Positions 1-13,310 of a stretch of 64,000 bases of DNA are shown here, in pieces (the first letter of the stretch is position 1; each line of letters starts with the position of its first letter). The stretch spans positions 9,982,001 to 10,046,000 of the forward strand of contig NC_135262.1 of assembly GCF_964204865.1 (NCBI RefSeq), given 5' to 3'. Source of the DNA: Styela clava. Lineage: Eukaryota > Chordata > Ascidiacea > Stolidobranchia > Styelidae. Under the pieces are notes generated by a model. It saw nothing but the letters and a program-made list of their open reading frames with translations, did no database searches and was not told the origin of the DNA. The position numbers and the translations under genes were made by a program.

Positions 1-3000
1 ACTTCACTTATCTGAGAGGTAAAATTACTTCTTTAGCTAGATGTTAAAATACAGTTCAAAGCCAAGTGTAAAAAACGAAACAATACTACGTGACTATAAG
101 TGACCCCAATGATTTAGCACAAAGATTTTGTTGCGAATATTGAAAGAAGAAACCATATAGTTAGGAATAAAATCTCGTATATATTATAATATTTTACGGA
201 CATTAGTAAATGCAAAAAATCTTCACTTTTTTAGTCGAGTTATTGCAACTTATCTTGTGAGTAAATACGGAACACAATGTGGACAACAACAACTTTATCC
301 AACAGACGTGGAAAAAAGAGCATTGGTTGACAAACATCTTTATATTGGGCTAGATGTATCAGATGCGATCGGTGCCTTTGTGGTGAGAAACATTTCGATT
401 TCACGATATATACCGGTAATTTACGATTTCCAACACGATTGTAACTGTTTATATCTATAGAACAGGGGGGTCCAAACCAATGCCCGCGAGCCACATGTGG
501 CCCGCCGCTTCATCATCAGTGGCCCGCGTCGCATTTGCGAGAGGGTGAAAAAAAATATGGCATTTGATGTTGTTTCGTCATTATAAAATAGCCAGAAAAA
601 TTGTGCGATCCCGAATCTGTCAACCTTGGACCACCCTGGTCTAGAACCTTGTCGCAATATTGGTATTGATTACAGGGATGGCTATGAATCGACAAGTGAG
701 CCATCCCAACAGGGATGGCGCACTTTATTCTTAACACTACAACAATATACCCGTTGATTGATATGCCACGCTCTATACTCACAATGCGATATTTTCAATG
801 TGTTATATACTATTCTTGCCACCTAAACGTTAGAGATGTACATTGACCCTAATGCAATATATCGTCTTTAACGGATTATCTCATTTAAAAAAAAGTGTTA
901 GGACACGGCAACAGTTTAATATTTTGCTTTGATGCACATACACCTCAGTGCTGTTAACATACTCACAGTTTTGTAACTCAAGTTCAAACAAGTTCGTTTT
1001 TCTAACCAGTTGAAATCAATCGTGCACTAACAAGAGAGATATGCCCAATTATATGGACATCGGGTTGCGCATAGGCGCCGATACGGTAACGCATGAAAAC
1101 ACCGGGTTTGCTGAAAATATCAGAGGGCGGTATACTTGCGAAAAGGGCAATTGTTTTCAAACCATAACAATCACTCCAACAGCAAGAATGAGAACAACAA
1201 AAATTTATCAAAGCATACATATATGTACACTTCTTGGTCAATTACGAGTAAAAAAATGATTACGTAGTTTCACTGAAAGCGAATGCCACTGGAGACAATA
1301 TCTGGTAATTTCGAAGCGACACCCAAGGCCTTGATATTTATTTGCATGGTATACTATCGGGAATTACAGTTTCGTAAAACTGTTATTGGCTGCGAAGTGT
1401 ACATATGAATCGATTTGTAAGCTATATATGAATTGATGGTGGGAAACACTAGATACTTGAAGCAAATGGAGTTACTTGAAACAATTTACAGTGTATGAGC
1501 AGCGACATTCTTTCATATTAACAGCTATCATATTAAGTACACCTCTATAATAAGTACATTACTTGCGTGCGCACCGCCCAATACTTATATATATATAGTT
1601 GAATATCCCTATTTTATGCATCCCAAAACTTTTGCGGAATTTTTTTTCTATTATGATCAAAGTTAGAAAAATGGTTGAAACGAAAAAAGCAATACCGAAG
1701 GATGGCCATGAAAACCTAAAATTTGTTGAAGTATAGACTACAGTAAATAGTTGATGCTGTTCCCTCATTACAAGCAAAAGACTAAGAATTTGGTACAAAT
1801 AAAAGAAGAAATAATCTGAAATTTAATGAATGAATAGCTCACAGAAGATGATTTCATCTGTACGATAGTAAACAGAAATCACACTGTAACGCGGTGTGCT
1901 TGTACTGTAGATTCGTCCGTCGAACACGGATTGCATATCAGAATACAACGTTTTAAAGGCGGAATAGAAGCAGGACATACTGCGCCAATCGCTAGCCCTT
2001 ATGTTTTAACCTCATGTGGAAAGAAACCTTGTTTGAGTTAACAAATGTTATTATTGTTGCTCGTACTGTTTCGAAATGTATTGCATTAAGCTTCAGTAAA
2101 AGTCGCATTTCCATAGCGACCTAGTCAAATCAATTATGCATGAGTTATTGTTGTCACATGTGAGCTTGAAATCCCTAGAGTGAGCTATAAATAGGATTGC
2201 TCTAACGTTATCTATTGACTTGCAAAATCTTTCCCATCGATGAGACCAAACTCATTGTATTTTATATTTATTTTGACGGCTTCCCTTCATACCACAAAAT
2301 ATATTTTTGGGGGTTTTGCCGCTAGGTGGCATACGCGTACATACATTGTGGAAGTTCCAGTGTGGTAATGAAATCCCTTTTCAACAGCCCTTTTTTTAAT
2401 TAAACCTTTTTTTCTATTGGTGAAATTCCCATAACCTATACGTTTTCGACAATCTTGAGTTGAATTAAACCAGTGTGTACATTCAAGTGTTGTCGCGTTA
2501 ATGATAGCTTGCAGCAATATCCAAAACTATGTTGGGTATATTTGAATGTATGATCGATGTATTTTGAGTTGTTCTTCAGGACATTCTGGGGCTTCTAACT
2601 TAGGCATCTTACCAATTGATATCTCGTTTCCGGGAATAATTTGATGAATAAATTTTAAATGTTTCATGAGTATTTGCTAAAAATAAAGCACATTATGCCT
2701 ATGGATTGTAATTTTTATGTAACAATATTTTTGACCGAAACATAATCTTTTTCAACGAACCAATGGCTTTAGAATATTCACGACGTGATGTTAGCGGGAG
2801 GTCAAACAAATTCAGAAAAGTTAACCGATGTTGAGAAATCTCTTATTTTGATCGAATCAAATTTGACCGAGAGTCCTTACGTAGCTTTGAAGCATTTAAC
2901 GTTGGCTGGTGAGTAGTCTTTATTCCAGAATTTTCGCAATCATAATTGACAAAACTGCTTCAAGCTCTTCACATTTATTAAACATATATATTGGATTTTA

Positions 3001-3725
3001 TTCCCGACAATTCATTTTATTATTCAACCATAGTCTGATATATTATGACTCGCGCTTTGGGAATTGGGACCTGGTCCCGAATACCCGGTATAACCTCATT
3101 TCTAAGCGGATGATTGTATAGAGCAGGTGTGCAACCTGAGGCCTGCGGGCCAAATGCGTCCCAGAGAAAATTGTGCGACCCTCGTGGAAGTGCCAATTAT
3201 GAATGGTGTGCCCGCGAAACGGGTTTATAATTTAGTTTAATCTGGTACATGCCAGTGATTCCAATACAATGCCTGTGGCGTTACAATCCGGCCTTCCTAG
3301 ATTAGGGGGTTGCAAACCCCTGGTATAAGGCTTTCTTTGATATCCATGTTGAAAAAATATAAAACCAACGTGTAATTTACGACTATATAGCAAATTAGAA
3401 AATGAATCGATATACTTATCGTAACCGCAACCTAATCGGGTAGAATTGTTCCCAGAAAGTAGAAAAAATACTACCTACTGCATTATTTCATTTAAATTTT
3501 TCAATTTACTTTCAAGACATTTTCTACTACATTGCGATACAACTGCTAACATTGACCAATTATGACGATTGGAATAAATATCCAAACATAGTGGAATGGA
3601 AAAAGAAAGTTGAAGCGATTCCATGCTACAAAAAAACCTTGGGTTCACCAGTTGATGACTTCCGAATCGTTTATCAAAAATCTCTTGAAGAAAATCAAAG
3701 GACAAGTAAGGAAGAAAAGAACTAA
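1..3725 (+). CDS. Glutathione S-transferase (delta/theta-like), copy A, 5' truncated by window edge
   Basis: Soluble GST that would conjugate glutathione to electrophiles in the cytosol. Exons read as 1-18 (tail of exon 1, encoding LHLSE and two bases of the next codon), 235-382, 2773-2908 and 3517-3725 (stop TAA). Splice phases are 2, 0 and 1, as in the other GST genes of the window. Exon 1's tail plus exon 2 gives the glutathione-site ES followed by RVIATYL. Exon 4 opens with the Asp of the helix N-cap motif, made across the junction (LTLAD), then IFYYIAIQLL. Exon sizes 148/136 match copy B exactly, so A and B form a subgroup, and the two genes converge tail to tail. The N-terminal catalytic Ser region lies outside the window. 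Intron 2 (383-2772) holds a small hAT MITE and nothing else I recognise. No frame break is seen in the visible exons. Confidence 0.85.
463..638. mobile_element. hAT-type MITE in intron 2 of GST copy A
   Basis: A 176-bp element. Its left end CAGGGGGGTCCAAACC matches the inverted right end (CAGGGTGGTCCAAGG read outward). Eight-base flanks ctatagaa and gtctagaa agree at 6 of 8 positions, as expected for an aged hAT target-site duplication. The GGCCCGC-type subterminal sequence is typical of non-autonomous hAT elements. It has no coding capacity. Confidence 0.7.
3124..3322. mobile_element. hAT-type MITE in intron 3 of GST copy A
   Basis: A 199-bp element with imperfect terminal inverted repeats: CAGGTGTGCAACCT on the left, CAGGGGTTTGCAACCC read outward from the right. 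It is flanked by gtatagag and gtataagg, an 8-bp duplication with 6 matches. It resembles the element at 463-638 in end sequence and in its CCTGCGGGCC-type subterminal DNA, so the two are probably one family. Non-coding. Confidence 0.7.
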
Positions 3726-4739
3726 TGTATTAGCATAAATGCAAATTTGTAAATTGAATATTGAAATCATACAAAAAAATCGAGTCTCTACAATACAAAG
3801 TTTGGAATTCTCGTTTTAGGTGTTTAAGTTAGAGCAATTCATCGTAAATTTATGGAAAGAAGCGGACGCTCTGAGGAAAACATTCAGAGCTGATTAATTC
3901 CAAATTCCCCGTTAAAGTGGCGCTAAGTTTGCTATACTGGTTTATATGCTTGTTGCCAAACAGCAATTTTGCACCCCATTCCTTGGGTTAATCTTCTTGC
4001 CATTCTGTGGGTTGATGAAAAATGCAACAATACCTAAATTTTACTGCTTATACATACTATGTTTTCTAAAGAAATGAACGCTCTATGATGAGTACATAAA
4101 AAGCAAATCTAAATTATAAGTGTATATTTACTTTTGAGACACCCTGTTTAAGGGGAATCTTTCAGGGGTCAAGGATCAGAGAAACGTCCGTAGAGTATAT
4201 CGGTATGAATGACGCTACAATGTTTATGACATAACAATTTGAAGATGGAGTGGTTATATGGTCCAAATCGTCATTTGACTGGCCACCCCTGGCATATTGG
4301 GCTGCCATATTTCACAGCAAAATGTATATGGCGGCCGAACAAGACTGACAAGTGCAATGTTAATGTAAATACTTGTTCTTAAACAAGCGTACCATGGTAA
4401 AAGTGTTAATTAAAAGAAAGTAAGTACAACCAAAATGTTAAGCTAAACATAAGAGTAAAAAAGAGACATATGGATTCAGAGAAGGGAATTTGTAACTAAA
4501 GGCAGTGGGACATACAATTAATCTGTTAATTCATCGCAACTTAGCTATATAGTTTTACAAGTTTTCTTCAGAAAGTGTATAAAGGAAGGGGTCAGCAAAA
4601 TATTTTGTGAGTAGACAAGTCATATAAATGCTACTTTGCTGTTTATCCCTTACTTGGATGGTAGTGACTTTAAGTCGGCTGAAAACCGATCGTAGTTAGA
4701 TTCCCTTCCAATCTCTAGCATTATAAACGGTTTCGGTAA
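3726..4739. other. Spacer, nothing recognised
   Basis: A+T-rich DNA between the stop of GST copy A and the retrotransposon remnant. No exon-like frame with splice sites and no inverted repeat was seen. Confidence 0.5.
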
Positions 4740-6535
4740 TTCATATGCACGGGAATTCGGGAAAATGGTACACAATTCTTCCAGAAATTACAATATTCCT
4801 ACGCTTACGGATCAAACTGGTGCTTCTGTGACGAGTAATAATGACAAGACAAATCTACCGGGGTCTACATTTCAAACAGCAAGTGGTATTGGAAAATACA
4901 ATAATTAGTTTTTGGATAGAAAAGGAAACGGCGAGTTAGTTATATACCAAGTAGTGGTAAATTTTAACCTCGAATATAAGAACTATCTGAATGTTCCGTT
5001 TACTATGCACGAATTAAAAACGTGCTCGAAACGCAATCTGGTTTCAGGGCGAATAGATCAACATTGGGGATTATTATCATTTTGCACGATGACATATACA
5101 AGGCTCATTCAAGCAAGCGATACGTAATTGCAGAGTATATTGATATTGAAAAAGCTTATGGTATCGTTTGGCGTGAAAGACTAATTTATAAACTTCAAAC
5201 CTTGGTATAAACGGTCGAATCTCATCTTGGATAAAGTCATTTTTATCAAACCGGTCTTTCCAAGTACGGGTTGGATCTACTTATCCTAACAGTTTTAAAT
5301 TGGAAAATGGGATTGTTCAAGTTGGCGTGATAAGTCCATTGCTTTTTACAATCATGATAAATGATTGTTCAAAAACATTTGCAGATGATTGCCAAAAAGG
5401 GAGATCGGTTTAAAATTAATAATTTTATATCGTATATCAAATGACATTAAATCAAATCAAGTCGTTGTGTCAGGCGTGGGAATTTAATATCTGAATGACT
5501 AAATCGTGTGCTGTATTATTTTCAAGATCACGTGAGCCTCCACCATTACATTTCTACGTTGTTGGACAATGATGGCCGGTCATATCTGAATATAAATACT
5601 TTGGCGTTATATTCGACAATAAGTTGACGTACAAAGCTCATGTAGAACATGTAACACACAAATGTGATAAAAGATTAAATCTGTTGAGAGTTTTGACAGG
5701 CCAAACAGGGGAGCTTACAAAGAAACCTTTCTTAAAATACACAGGGTCCTAATACGTTCAATAATTGACTACGGAATAGAAGCCTATTACTTTGCACCAA
5801 AGTATGTAATTAGAAAAATATCGCTAATACAAAATATATCTCTTCGTATTTGCTGTAGTGCTATGCCCAGCACACCGATCTGTTGTCAAATTAAATAAAT
5901 TTTGTCACCAACATGCTTGCATGAGGTATACGAGTAAAGTGTTATTGATTACGGGATATCCGAAAACCGACATAATATAAAGAACATGGCACGATCTTCA
6001 TCCAAAATCACCCTTATTTCAGACCTTCAACATGCTAACCACATCGGAGGTTCTTGGAAAATTTCGGTCAATTGTGCACCAGCTTTCCAGTCACCGCCTT
6101 GGGAAATGAAACCTCTAAATATTGATTAATCGCTTGCTAATATTACTTTAATTAATTAAAAACCGATCCCTTTCCTGTAAGTATAAGCATGTGATGAATA
6201 TATTACCGAGAATTACGGTCAATACTTATTAATTTATAAGGAACAAAGACGGCCCCAGGATGTGGTGGACAAAATGTTAAGTTTGTTCACAACTGAACTT
6301 TATGATGTATACAGAGCATTTACTTTGGATAGATTTGCACCGGCCGTCTCATGTTTTTATTTTAACCAATTGTCTGGGCCTTTTTCATAGATTAAGTAAA
6401 AAAAAATCTGTGGAACATATGCTTTTTTAAATAAAAACTATTCTATCTCCTCTAAGAAGGCAAATATTTTCATGGATTTCGCGTTCCCAGAACATGTTGG
6501 AATTGCTGGCAACGAAAAAGCAGACTAAACCACTA
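4740..6535 (+). mobile_element. Decayed non-LTR (LINE) retrotransposon, reverse transcriptase plus RNase H remnants
   Basis: Broken + strand frames carry successive pieces of a jockey/CR1-like ORF2. About 4770-4909 reads like the region before the RT domain (PTLTDQTGASVTSNNDK). About 5022-5210 gives QSGFRANRSTLG and DIEKAYGIVWRERLIYKLQ, the conserved RT blocks. About 5260-5400 gives KLENGIVQVGVISPLLF and FADDC, the latter corresponding to the YxDD catalytic block with the first position changed. About 5590-5700 gives YFGVIFDNKLTYKAHVEHV, the RT thumb region. About 6475-6530 gives PEHVGIAGNEKAD, the end of an RNase H domain. Stops and frameshifts separate the blocks, so it cannot be active. 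No ORF1, poly(A) tail or target-site duplication was found, so the true ends are uncertain. Confidence 0.8.
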
Positions 6536-6901
6536 CTAGATATCCCCCTATGTAAACATTTTAAACTCAACAAGGCATATGCCTTAATTAGTATTGTGAT
6601 ATATCTTTTTTAGTCATAAAATAATAGGTATAATACATGAGGTATACATGAAAATAAGACTTGTTACTCGGTTCCTTTAACTCAAACAAACTCAAATAAA
6701 CATCAATATCAATCACGGTAGATAATTGAGATAACAATAGAAACAACAGGTGAAACAACTAGAAACGTTTCCACTGGGTATTCTTAAAAATAATACTTGT
6801 AGAGACATTTCTCAAGCGAAAACTGACTCAATAATATGCAATATTTGATAATAGGTCTAATTCTCTCGTTTGGATCTATGAAGCTATTTCGTCAGTAAAC
6901 T

Positions 6902-8115
6902 TCATTCCTTCTTGCTTGACAGAACATGTTGATAATATTGACGAAATTTTGTCATCGGTTCGTCACATGTTTTCTTATGGTAGGGAAGAGATTGCATTTT
7001 CTTTTTCCATTCAACAACTTTTGGAAATTTATCGAACTCGTCAAAGTCAGTTAGCGATAGAAGTTGAATGGCGATGTAGTAAAAGAAATCTGCATGAAAA
7101 TAGTGAAACATTACTATTAGTGTGTGTCTATATATGCAATGGCCGGAATCTGGATGATGTATTATGAAAATCGTAAATAATTGCATTGTTTTCTCATATT
7201 TCTGGCACGAATCGAATCAAAATTAGTTCACAAAAACATAAATAGTTGAATCCGTTCAAATACTTCAACAGATTTTGCAAATTGTCCCAAAAAACTTCGG
7301 GCTTTGAATCAATATGTGTTTTTAGATAATTTGAAACGCAGGTACTTCGCCCTGGTCTCAACTTGCCCATATAATATATTTGAACAAATCTAACGAATAT
7401 ACCAAATCGTTATCACTTGCATTTGTTTGCACAAAAACTCTTTCGTTAACACCTTCACATATCTTACCGGCGATCGTTAGCTTATCTCCCGCCGTGTAGG
7501 CGTGGTCTTCCAACATGAATTCTATTGATCCGAGAGCGGCTTTCGCTTCATCAACTTTCTCCAATCTTGTTTTCTCTCCTCTGAACAAAACCCCGCCTAC
7601 GTTCTGAAAATGAGTATGTAATATAGCTTTGTGCGAAATTTTTGGGGTGTATTTAGCTTATAAAACGAAATCAAAATAACTCACCACATAAGCTTGAATC
7701 TGATCAAAAATATTTTCACCGATGTAGAGATGTTGGTCGATTTTTGCTCTTAGTTTAGATTCTTGTGGATAAAGGTATTGTTTCTTCTGTTGGGCACCGT
7801 ATTCACTTACAAGATAGGCCGCAATAGCCCGACTGTTAAAAAAATTCATTAAATTAATTTAGTAATACGTTTGGATATCTTACTGCCAACACTATATGCT
7901 ACGAATTACCTTTCTGCAAGACATAAGTCGCCATCTTTGATTGCCGGAACCTTTTGGCGAAAACTGATCTTTTTGTAGTCAGCAGTCTTGTGCTCGCCCT
8001 TTGAAATATCGACAATATGCTCATTATATTTGATTCCCAGTTCTTCCAAAGTCATCCAAACTGCACGCGATGGTGGACTTACAGTGAAATAGTAAAAATC
8101 AACGTTGCAAGACAT
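6902..8115 (-). CDS. Glutathione S-transferase (delta/theta-like), copy B
   Basis: Complete four-exon GST of 225 residues, about the usual family length. Exons in coding order: 8115-7910, 7832-7685, 7603-7468, 7089-6902 (stop TGA), with intron phases 2, 0 and 1 and good GT/AG borders. The N-terminal thioredoxin-fold domain begins MSCNVDFYYFTVSPPSRAVW. The Ser before PP is in the place of the catalytic Ser of delta/theta GSTs. KVPAIKDGDLCLAES supplies the cis-Pro (VP) and the ES pair that bind glutathione. The helical domain includes DKLTIA joined to the N-cap Asp (D) and FFYYIAIQLLSL. Exon sizes 148/136 match copy A, its closest relative in the window. It converges on copy A. No broken residues were noticed. 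The class name is by resemblance; sigma or epsilon-like classes cannot be excluded. Confidence 0.92.
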
Positions 8116-11100
8116 TGTTAATTTTTTTTATAATATTATACTAATATCGATGAAAACCTAAAAAATATTATAAAATTACTACCAAGCTTTTAAAATACTA
8201 ATCAGTATACAAATATATTCTAGAAACACTGCTAAGCAGATAAAAATTGTGACCAAGATTTATCGATTCATTCAACTTAAAAAATGGAATTGCTTTCCGG
8301 ACAAAATGACAATGCGCGGAGCTTCTAACAGCCTGTTATCTGAACCGAACTGTTATCTGAACTGAACTTTTGCATCACGCCCTCAACTGTAACTGCTGAT
8401 TTTTCATCGTATTTGTCCCAATATATACCATTTATCGCCCGATTCTAGAAGTTACAAAAATGCCTTCTCACATAAAGCTAGCGTGCAAATTATGCTTAGT
8501 CATTCTACCGAATGAAAAATTACAATGCTTTGGCTTCTGATATACCACGGATAAATAAGAGAAAAGATTTCGAGAGAAATAATAACAATTATAAACCTCA
8601 TACGACATTTCGTTTCTGGTTAGCACTTATTCACCTTATTAGTAAGTTTAAGGCATATTTTTAGTTTTGAAATATATAACCATTTTAATCAAAAGTTGCA
8701 GGTTCAATCCCAAGAATTGTCAAATTCCAACTTATTTAAAAGAACTTCATTTATTATTATGTATACAAAAAGATATCGATTATAACTCTGGCATTTAAAC
8801 AGTTGGCTGGTCACCACATAAAAACTATTTTAAGCTTAAGCTACTGCTAACAGTCCATCTAGTGACACTTCATTGCTCAAAGAGTGACACGTTTCTTGGG
8901 AAAATCAAATATTAAATCCACGATATACCACTTTAGAGAGAAAAGAGAGAATGCTAAATGGTGGCGAGTAAATTTAAAATTTTTGAAACCATGATTGCGT
9001 GGCATTCTTTCATTGAGGCATGTAGTGACTGATTCTATACAAAATTTGGATCGACACATACCAAGTTTGGCCGAAAATATTTACTTACCTATGGCGTTAA
9101 AGAAAATGATCAATTATCAGGCTTACGACTTAACTGATTGTATAATTTGAAAATTTATTTTTTTAGTAAATTCTTGTGGGCGGAAATTTTATAAGGTTAA
9201 TTTATGAAAACTTTGCAAATTTTCCATCCGAGTATACGGAATTAAGTGAAATTATCGTTGTCAAGTCGAAGTACTGATTTGCTCTACTAATGCGGTACTA
9301 ATTTGATTATTCCAATAGATTATGGTATGTTTTTAAACAGATTGTTTTTAAATGCTACAATATATATTTCTAGTAAGTTTGCTTAGTTAGAATGTTGTAT
9401 TGAACCAACTATACTATCAGAAAATTAAACCGCTGTGCAAACTTAGTTGAGCATATCGCGTTCTGCTCTTTGAGAATGGACACTTTTTAAACAAAGCGTC
9501 GGCGAAATATAAAGCGCTAATCATTCTTCCAGACATCCCCCAAAATGTATGTCGTTGTAGTATGAGTTGGCGAGATAATCAAGTAAAATACAAACTAAGA
9601 GATGGAAAAATTTCGTGGATTTTCTATACAACGTGATGTTTATGCTATCAGGCGTCGATACCATTTTATAGTATCAAATACAGGGGTGCATGACAATTTG
9701 CTACTCCGGTGGTATTATTCTTGTTCAATGGCATTTGAACCTTAGGATATTCTGCTGCGTGTATGCACACCCATCAAATTTCCCATTAATCATTTTGGTC
9801 GAAATGCATTTGCAAAAAATTTAACATTAAATCGTGCCATTGAGTGAGTTGAGACTTAAGAATTGGGACAATTGTCTATGTGTAGAAATAATTCTATGTT
9901 CTACATGCTTGTAATTCATGATGGACAAAAAAAATTATCTTTCAAAATTCAAACATCGTATTTGTAAAATAATACTCTCATTGGGCTACATATATCTACG
10001 TTATCTGAACGCCACTTTGAATTTTTAAAAATACATATAAAATAAGAGTGGTGTCAAAGAATCTTCTAGCAAAATTTTATTGTCCACTCACACACTACGT
10101 TGATAAATTTATGCAAAGTCATTGAAATCTGTTTTTAAAAATACGTCATGCATCAATTCATTATTGAGAAATTCAGAAGAAAACGCCTTGGGTCATTTAT
10201 CACAATGTGAAATGGTTTAGCCTCAACCGCATGGGAAGGCTGTGAATGAAACTGAAGAATGTTACGTAGTACCTAGCTCAAAGAAGCATTTCAAAATCTC
10301 GAGCCGTTAGTATCGTCTATATCTAACACTGGCGATTACGCGCAACTCGAGGGTGTATATATGCAGCCATATTATTCATACAAATCCAACTGATATGCGT
10401 GTACTGCCAAGCTTCCGTATTGGATAAATTCTTCAGAACGATTATTCACAAGTTCATGACAGGTAGTTTATGGCTGGCGTAAATACATTAAATTTTACAT
10501 GATATCCAAAACGATCGACGTTTGTTGTAATTGTCTTATCAATCAGTGACACTGGCATTTAGTAGGCGTACATGCAATTTCAGGATCGCGATTGTAACAA
10601 TCATATTCTCTAATTTATTGAACGTACCATCGCTCGTTTATTGTTATTATACAAGATTTGATATTTATGCTTGATGAACGTTGAAGCTCTTTTTGCGTAT
10701 CTATTTGTGTTAATATGACACTCGCCATTATATTATAAGAAACCGAAATAAACGAAACGCCGAAAAATGAAAGCAGTGAGTGTGTAACAGAATATTTTTT
10801 AAAATAGAAATTAGATTACTTTTGTAACTGTTTTTATTGGACTGTATATATATTTTGGTAGCATGTGCATAGCAAATTACCAACTCTATTGTAAAAAAAA
10901 AATTGAGTTTCAATCGCGGCATATGATGGTTACAATTCTTAAGAATCATCATTTTCAAAATATAAACTAAAATTTATCGTTTATTGAGTATTATTAATAT
11001 TTGAAGCAATGATAAAAAATAATAGTTACTGATAGCTTCAATAAAAAGATTGCCGTAAATTTGTCTAAATGTTCATTATTTCTCAAAAGTTGATGGAACT

Positions 11101-11525
11101 GTGAAAACTAGAGCCAAGTAACGTCTAATTTCATTTGCGTCGCATTGATTTATTTGATCAAACTGCCTATCCCACGTAGGACTTGGTCAAGTGACCGTTC
11201 ACATTTGACCAGTGGGTTTCATGTTCACGGGTCAGAGTATACACACAATACTATTCGGCTTAGTTTCTGGTAGAGGGAGTTTCGTTACATTAGAACTACT
11301 AAAGTATAATATTTCAATAAATGATACGCCTGAAAAATCCCTAAACATAGTGTTATTGTACTACTGATACGGCCAAAACCTAAACTGAAATAAAATATAT
11401 TTCGTATACACAAACATTTTCACTGAATGTCAATAAAGTTTAGTTTATTTCAATGCACGATAATATAGCAATTAATTTATTATTCAGAAAATTTGACATA
11501 ATTAGCAAAGAGTGACTTGACGTTT
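8116..11525. other. Spacer upstream of GST B and downstream of GST C
   Basis: No supported gene. The last ~870 bases (from about 10660) belong to the GST duplication module: for example, the tract starting tgatatttatgcttgatgaa at about 10660 recurs near 19676. An AATAAA on the - strand near 11477-11482 lies just past the stop of GST C and could be its poly(A) signal. Confidence 0.5.
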
Positions 11526-13310
11526 TTATTTTCTTTCTGGATTACTGGCTGATTTTGCACAATATTCCTTGTACAATTCTACGAACTCTTTTACACCCTT
11601 TGCGTGACATTCTTCGAAATAAGGTAATTTCATCAGGTCACTTTTCCATTTAGCAATAGCTGGATATTTCTTCCAGTCTGTATCTATGACTTCCATGCAA
11701 CTCACCGTAGTAAGAACGAAAAAGTCTAAAAAAAATCACAAAGCATGCTTTCGCATTCTACAAAAACGTCCATTATGCAATCCTGCCTTTTTGATCTACA
11801 TCCGCGATTCTCGAAGATGGCAATATCGGGGTGGAGATACAATATGAGCCGTATAGGAGCGATGGCGAATTTCAAATTTTGGCAAAAATGCAAAATGTTA
11901 TATAATGGTTCAGGAGCGCCAAGTTTTTTTAGCCAGAAGTATCGTTATTGAGAAGTCAGTTTCGTTCAGCCATTATATAATAAACTGAAACAAGTTGAAT
12001 TCTTTCATTTCCAATTTAGATTTGGAAATAAGGTTTTTTGATGCGACGGTATCAAAACTATCAAAGAAATTGCCTTCTCAACAGTAAATGAGTTATTTAA
12101 GATTGTAATTGACCACAATCTCTCCAAATATTAAAATGTCGTTGAAGATCATCACACATACCCATATCTTAAACAAAACACCTTGTACTATGTATGTAGT
12201 TTTCTTCGTTTTTTTTTTTTGATATTTTTAATATTAATATAAATACATTGTTGATTCATAATTTGAACGTTCAAACACAACAAAAACAGATGAAAATTTT
12301 CGCATACCAAGAAGGGTGAGGTGATTGCCAAAAACATATTGTTTTCCTGATAACAGCTTCTCGACTTCCTCCAGAACTGCGATTGCTTTCGGCAAAAGAT
12401 TTTCTTTCGGACCACTGGCGGTTCCGACAAATATTTCATCACCATTCTATAATGGATTGTTAATAAATTTCAAAGCCGTTGATAAGGATAATCAAAGAGG
12501 ATAATCTCTATGAAGATGGTGACAGTAACGAAAATGGCAAATGAGGCAAGTCAAGTATAGATAGAATGACGAAGAATATTTGATGAATACCATAAGTTGA
12601 TAGTTGAATAAACAATAATTTACCAAGTACTTTAACAGAGTCTGATAGTTGTCAATATCTCTGAACACCAATCTGTTGAAATTGGCAATCTCGGCCACTC
12701 CTGAGCAAGGATACAGTCTCTCCGCTTTGTCTTTCGGTTCATATTTGACGCAAAGATACATTGCAATTGCACGACTATTGAAAAATATCAAATAGTCATA
12801 TATATATATATAAACATATTTGTAATTGACTATCTTCAAATTAGAACATTAAACAATGACTACGTGTTACTATACAAAGCTATCAGCAACTGATAATATA
12901 TATTAATTGTAAAATGCTAATGTGCATTGATGCGAGTTTACCATAACACGATACAGCAGATTTCCTAAACCTATTTACTTATCGCAAAAAAAGTTTATAT
13001 GATTAGCCTTATACATTCCAAAAACATGCTTAGTCGAAATAAAATCAAGATCAACAACGCGATATCCACCAAACCAAAATCATTGACGACTCTTGGAATT
13101 GCACACTTACCTCTCCGATAAAGTCAAATCTCCATCTATTATAGCAGGAACAACTTTATACTTGTTTATGGCTGTATAAGCTTCTTTATTATTGTCCTCG
13201 GACAAAAGATCAACTAAATTTTCTTTGTGTGGAATGTTGAGTTCCTTTAGTACCATCCATACTACTTGCGACGGTGGGCTCAGAGGGTGATAGTAAAATT
13301 CAATTACCAT
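11526..13310 (-). CDS. Glutathione S-transferase (delta/theta-like), copy C
   Basis: Complete four-exon gene of 229 residues. Exons in coding order: 13310-13111, 12774-12624, 12446-12308, 11725-11526 (stop TAA), phases 2, 0 and 1. It starts MVIEFYYHPLSPPSQVVW; the Ser in LSPP is the candidate catalytic residue. VVPAIIDGDLTLSES gives the glutathione-site Pro and ES pair. The helical domain includes FNRLVFRDIDNYQTLLKYL and NHLTLLD, with the N-cap Asp completed across intron 3. It ends KEYCAKSASNPERK. An in-frame leader upstream of the chosen Met lacks family resemblance, and the paralogues start at the same MVIEF, so this start is preferred. Exon sizes 151/139 define a subgroup with E, F and G. 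This is the best-preserved member of the C/E/F triplet. Confidence 0.92.

Noticed and set aside
8690-8720. ggttcaatccc resembles a tRNA B box
   Set aside because: No T-arm stem pairing, anticodon arm or acceptor stem could be built around it.
12188-12445. Open frame on the - strand over GST C exon 3 (similar ones over exon 3 of E and F)
   Set aside because: It is a shifted frame of the real exon; the correct frame continues the GST protein across both splice junctions.
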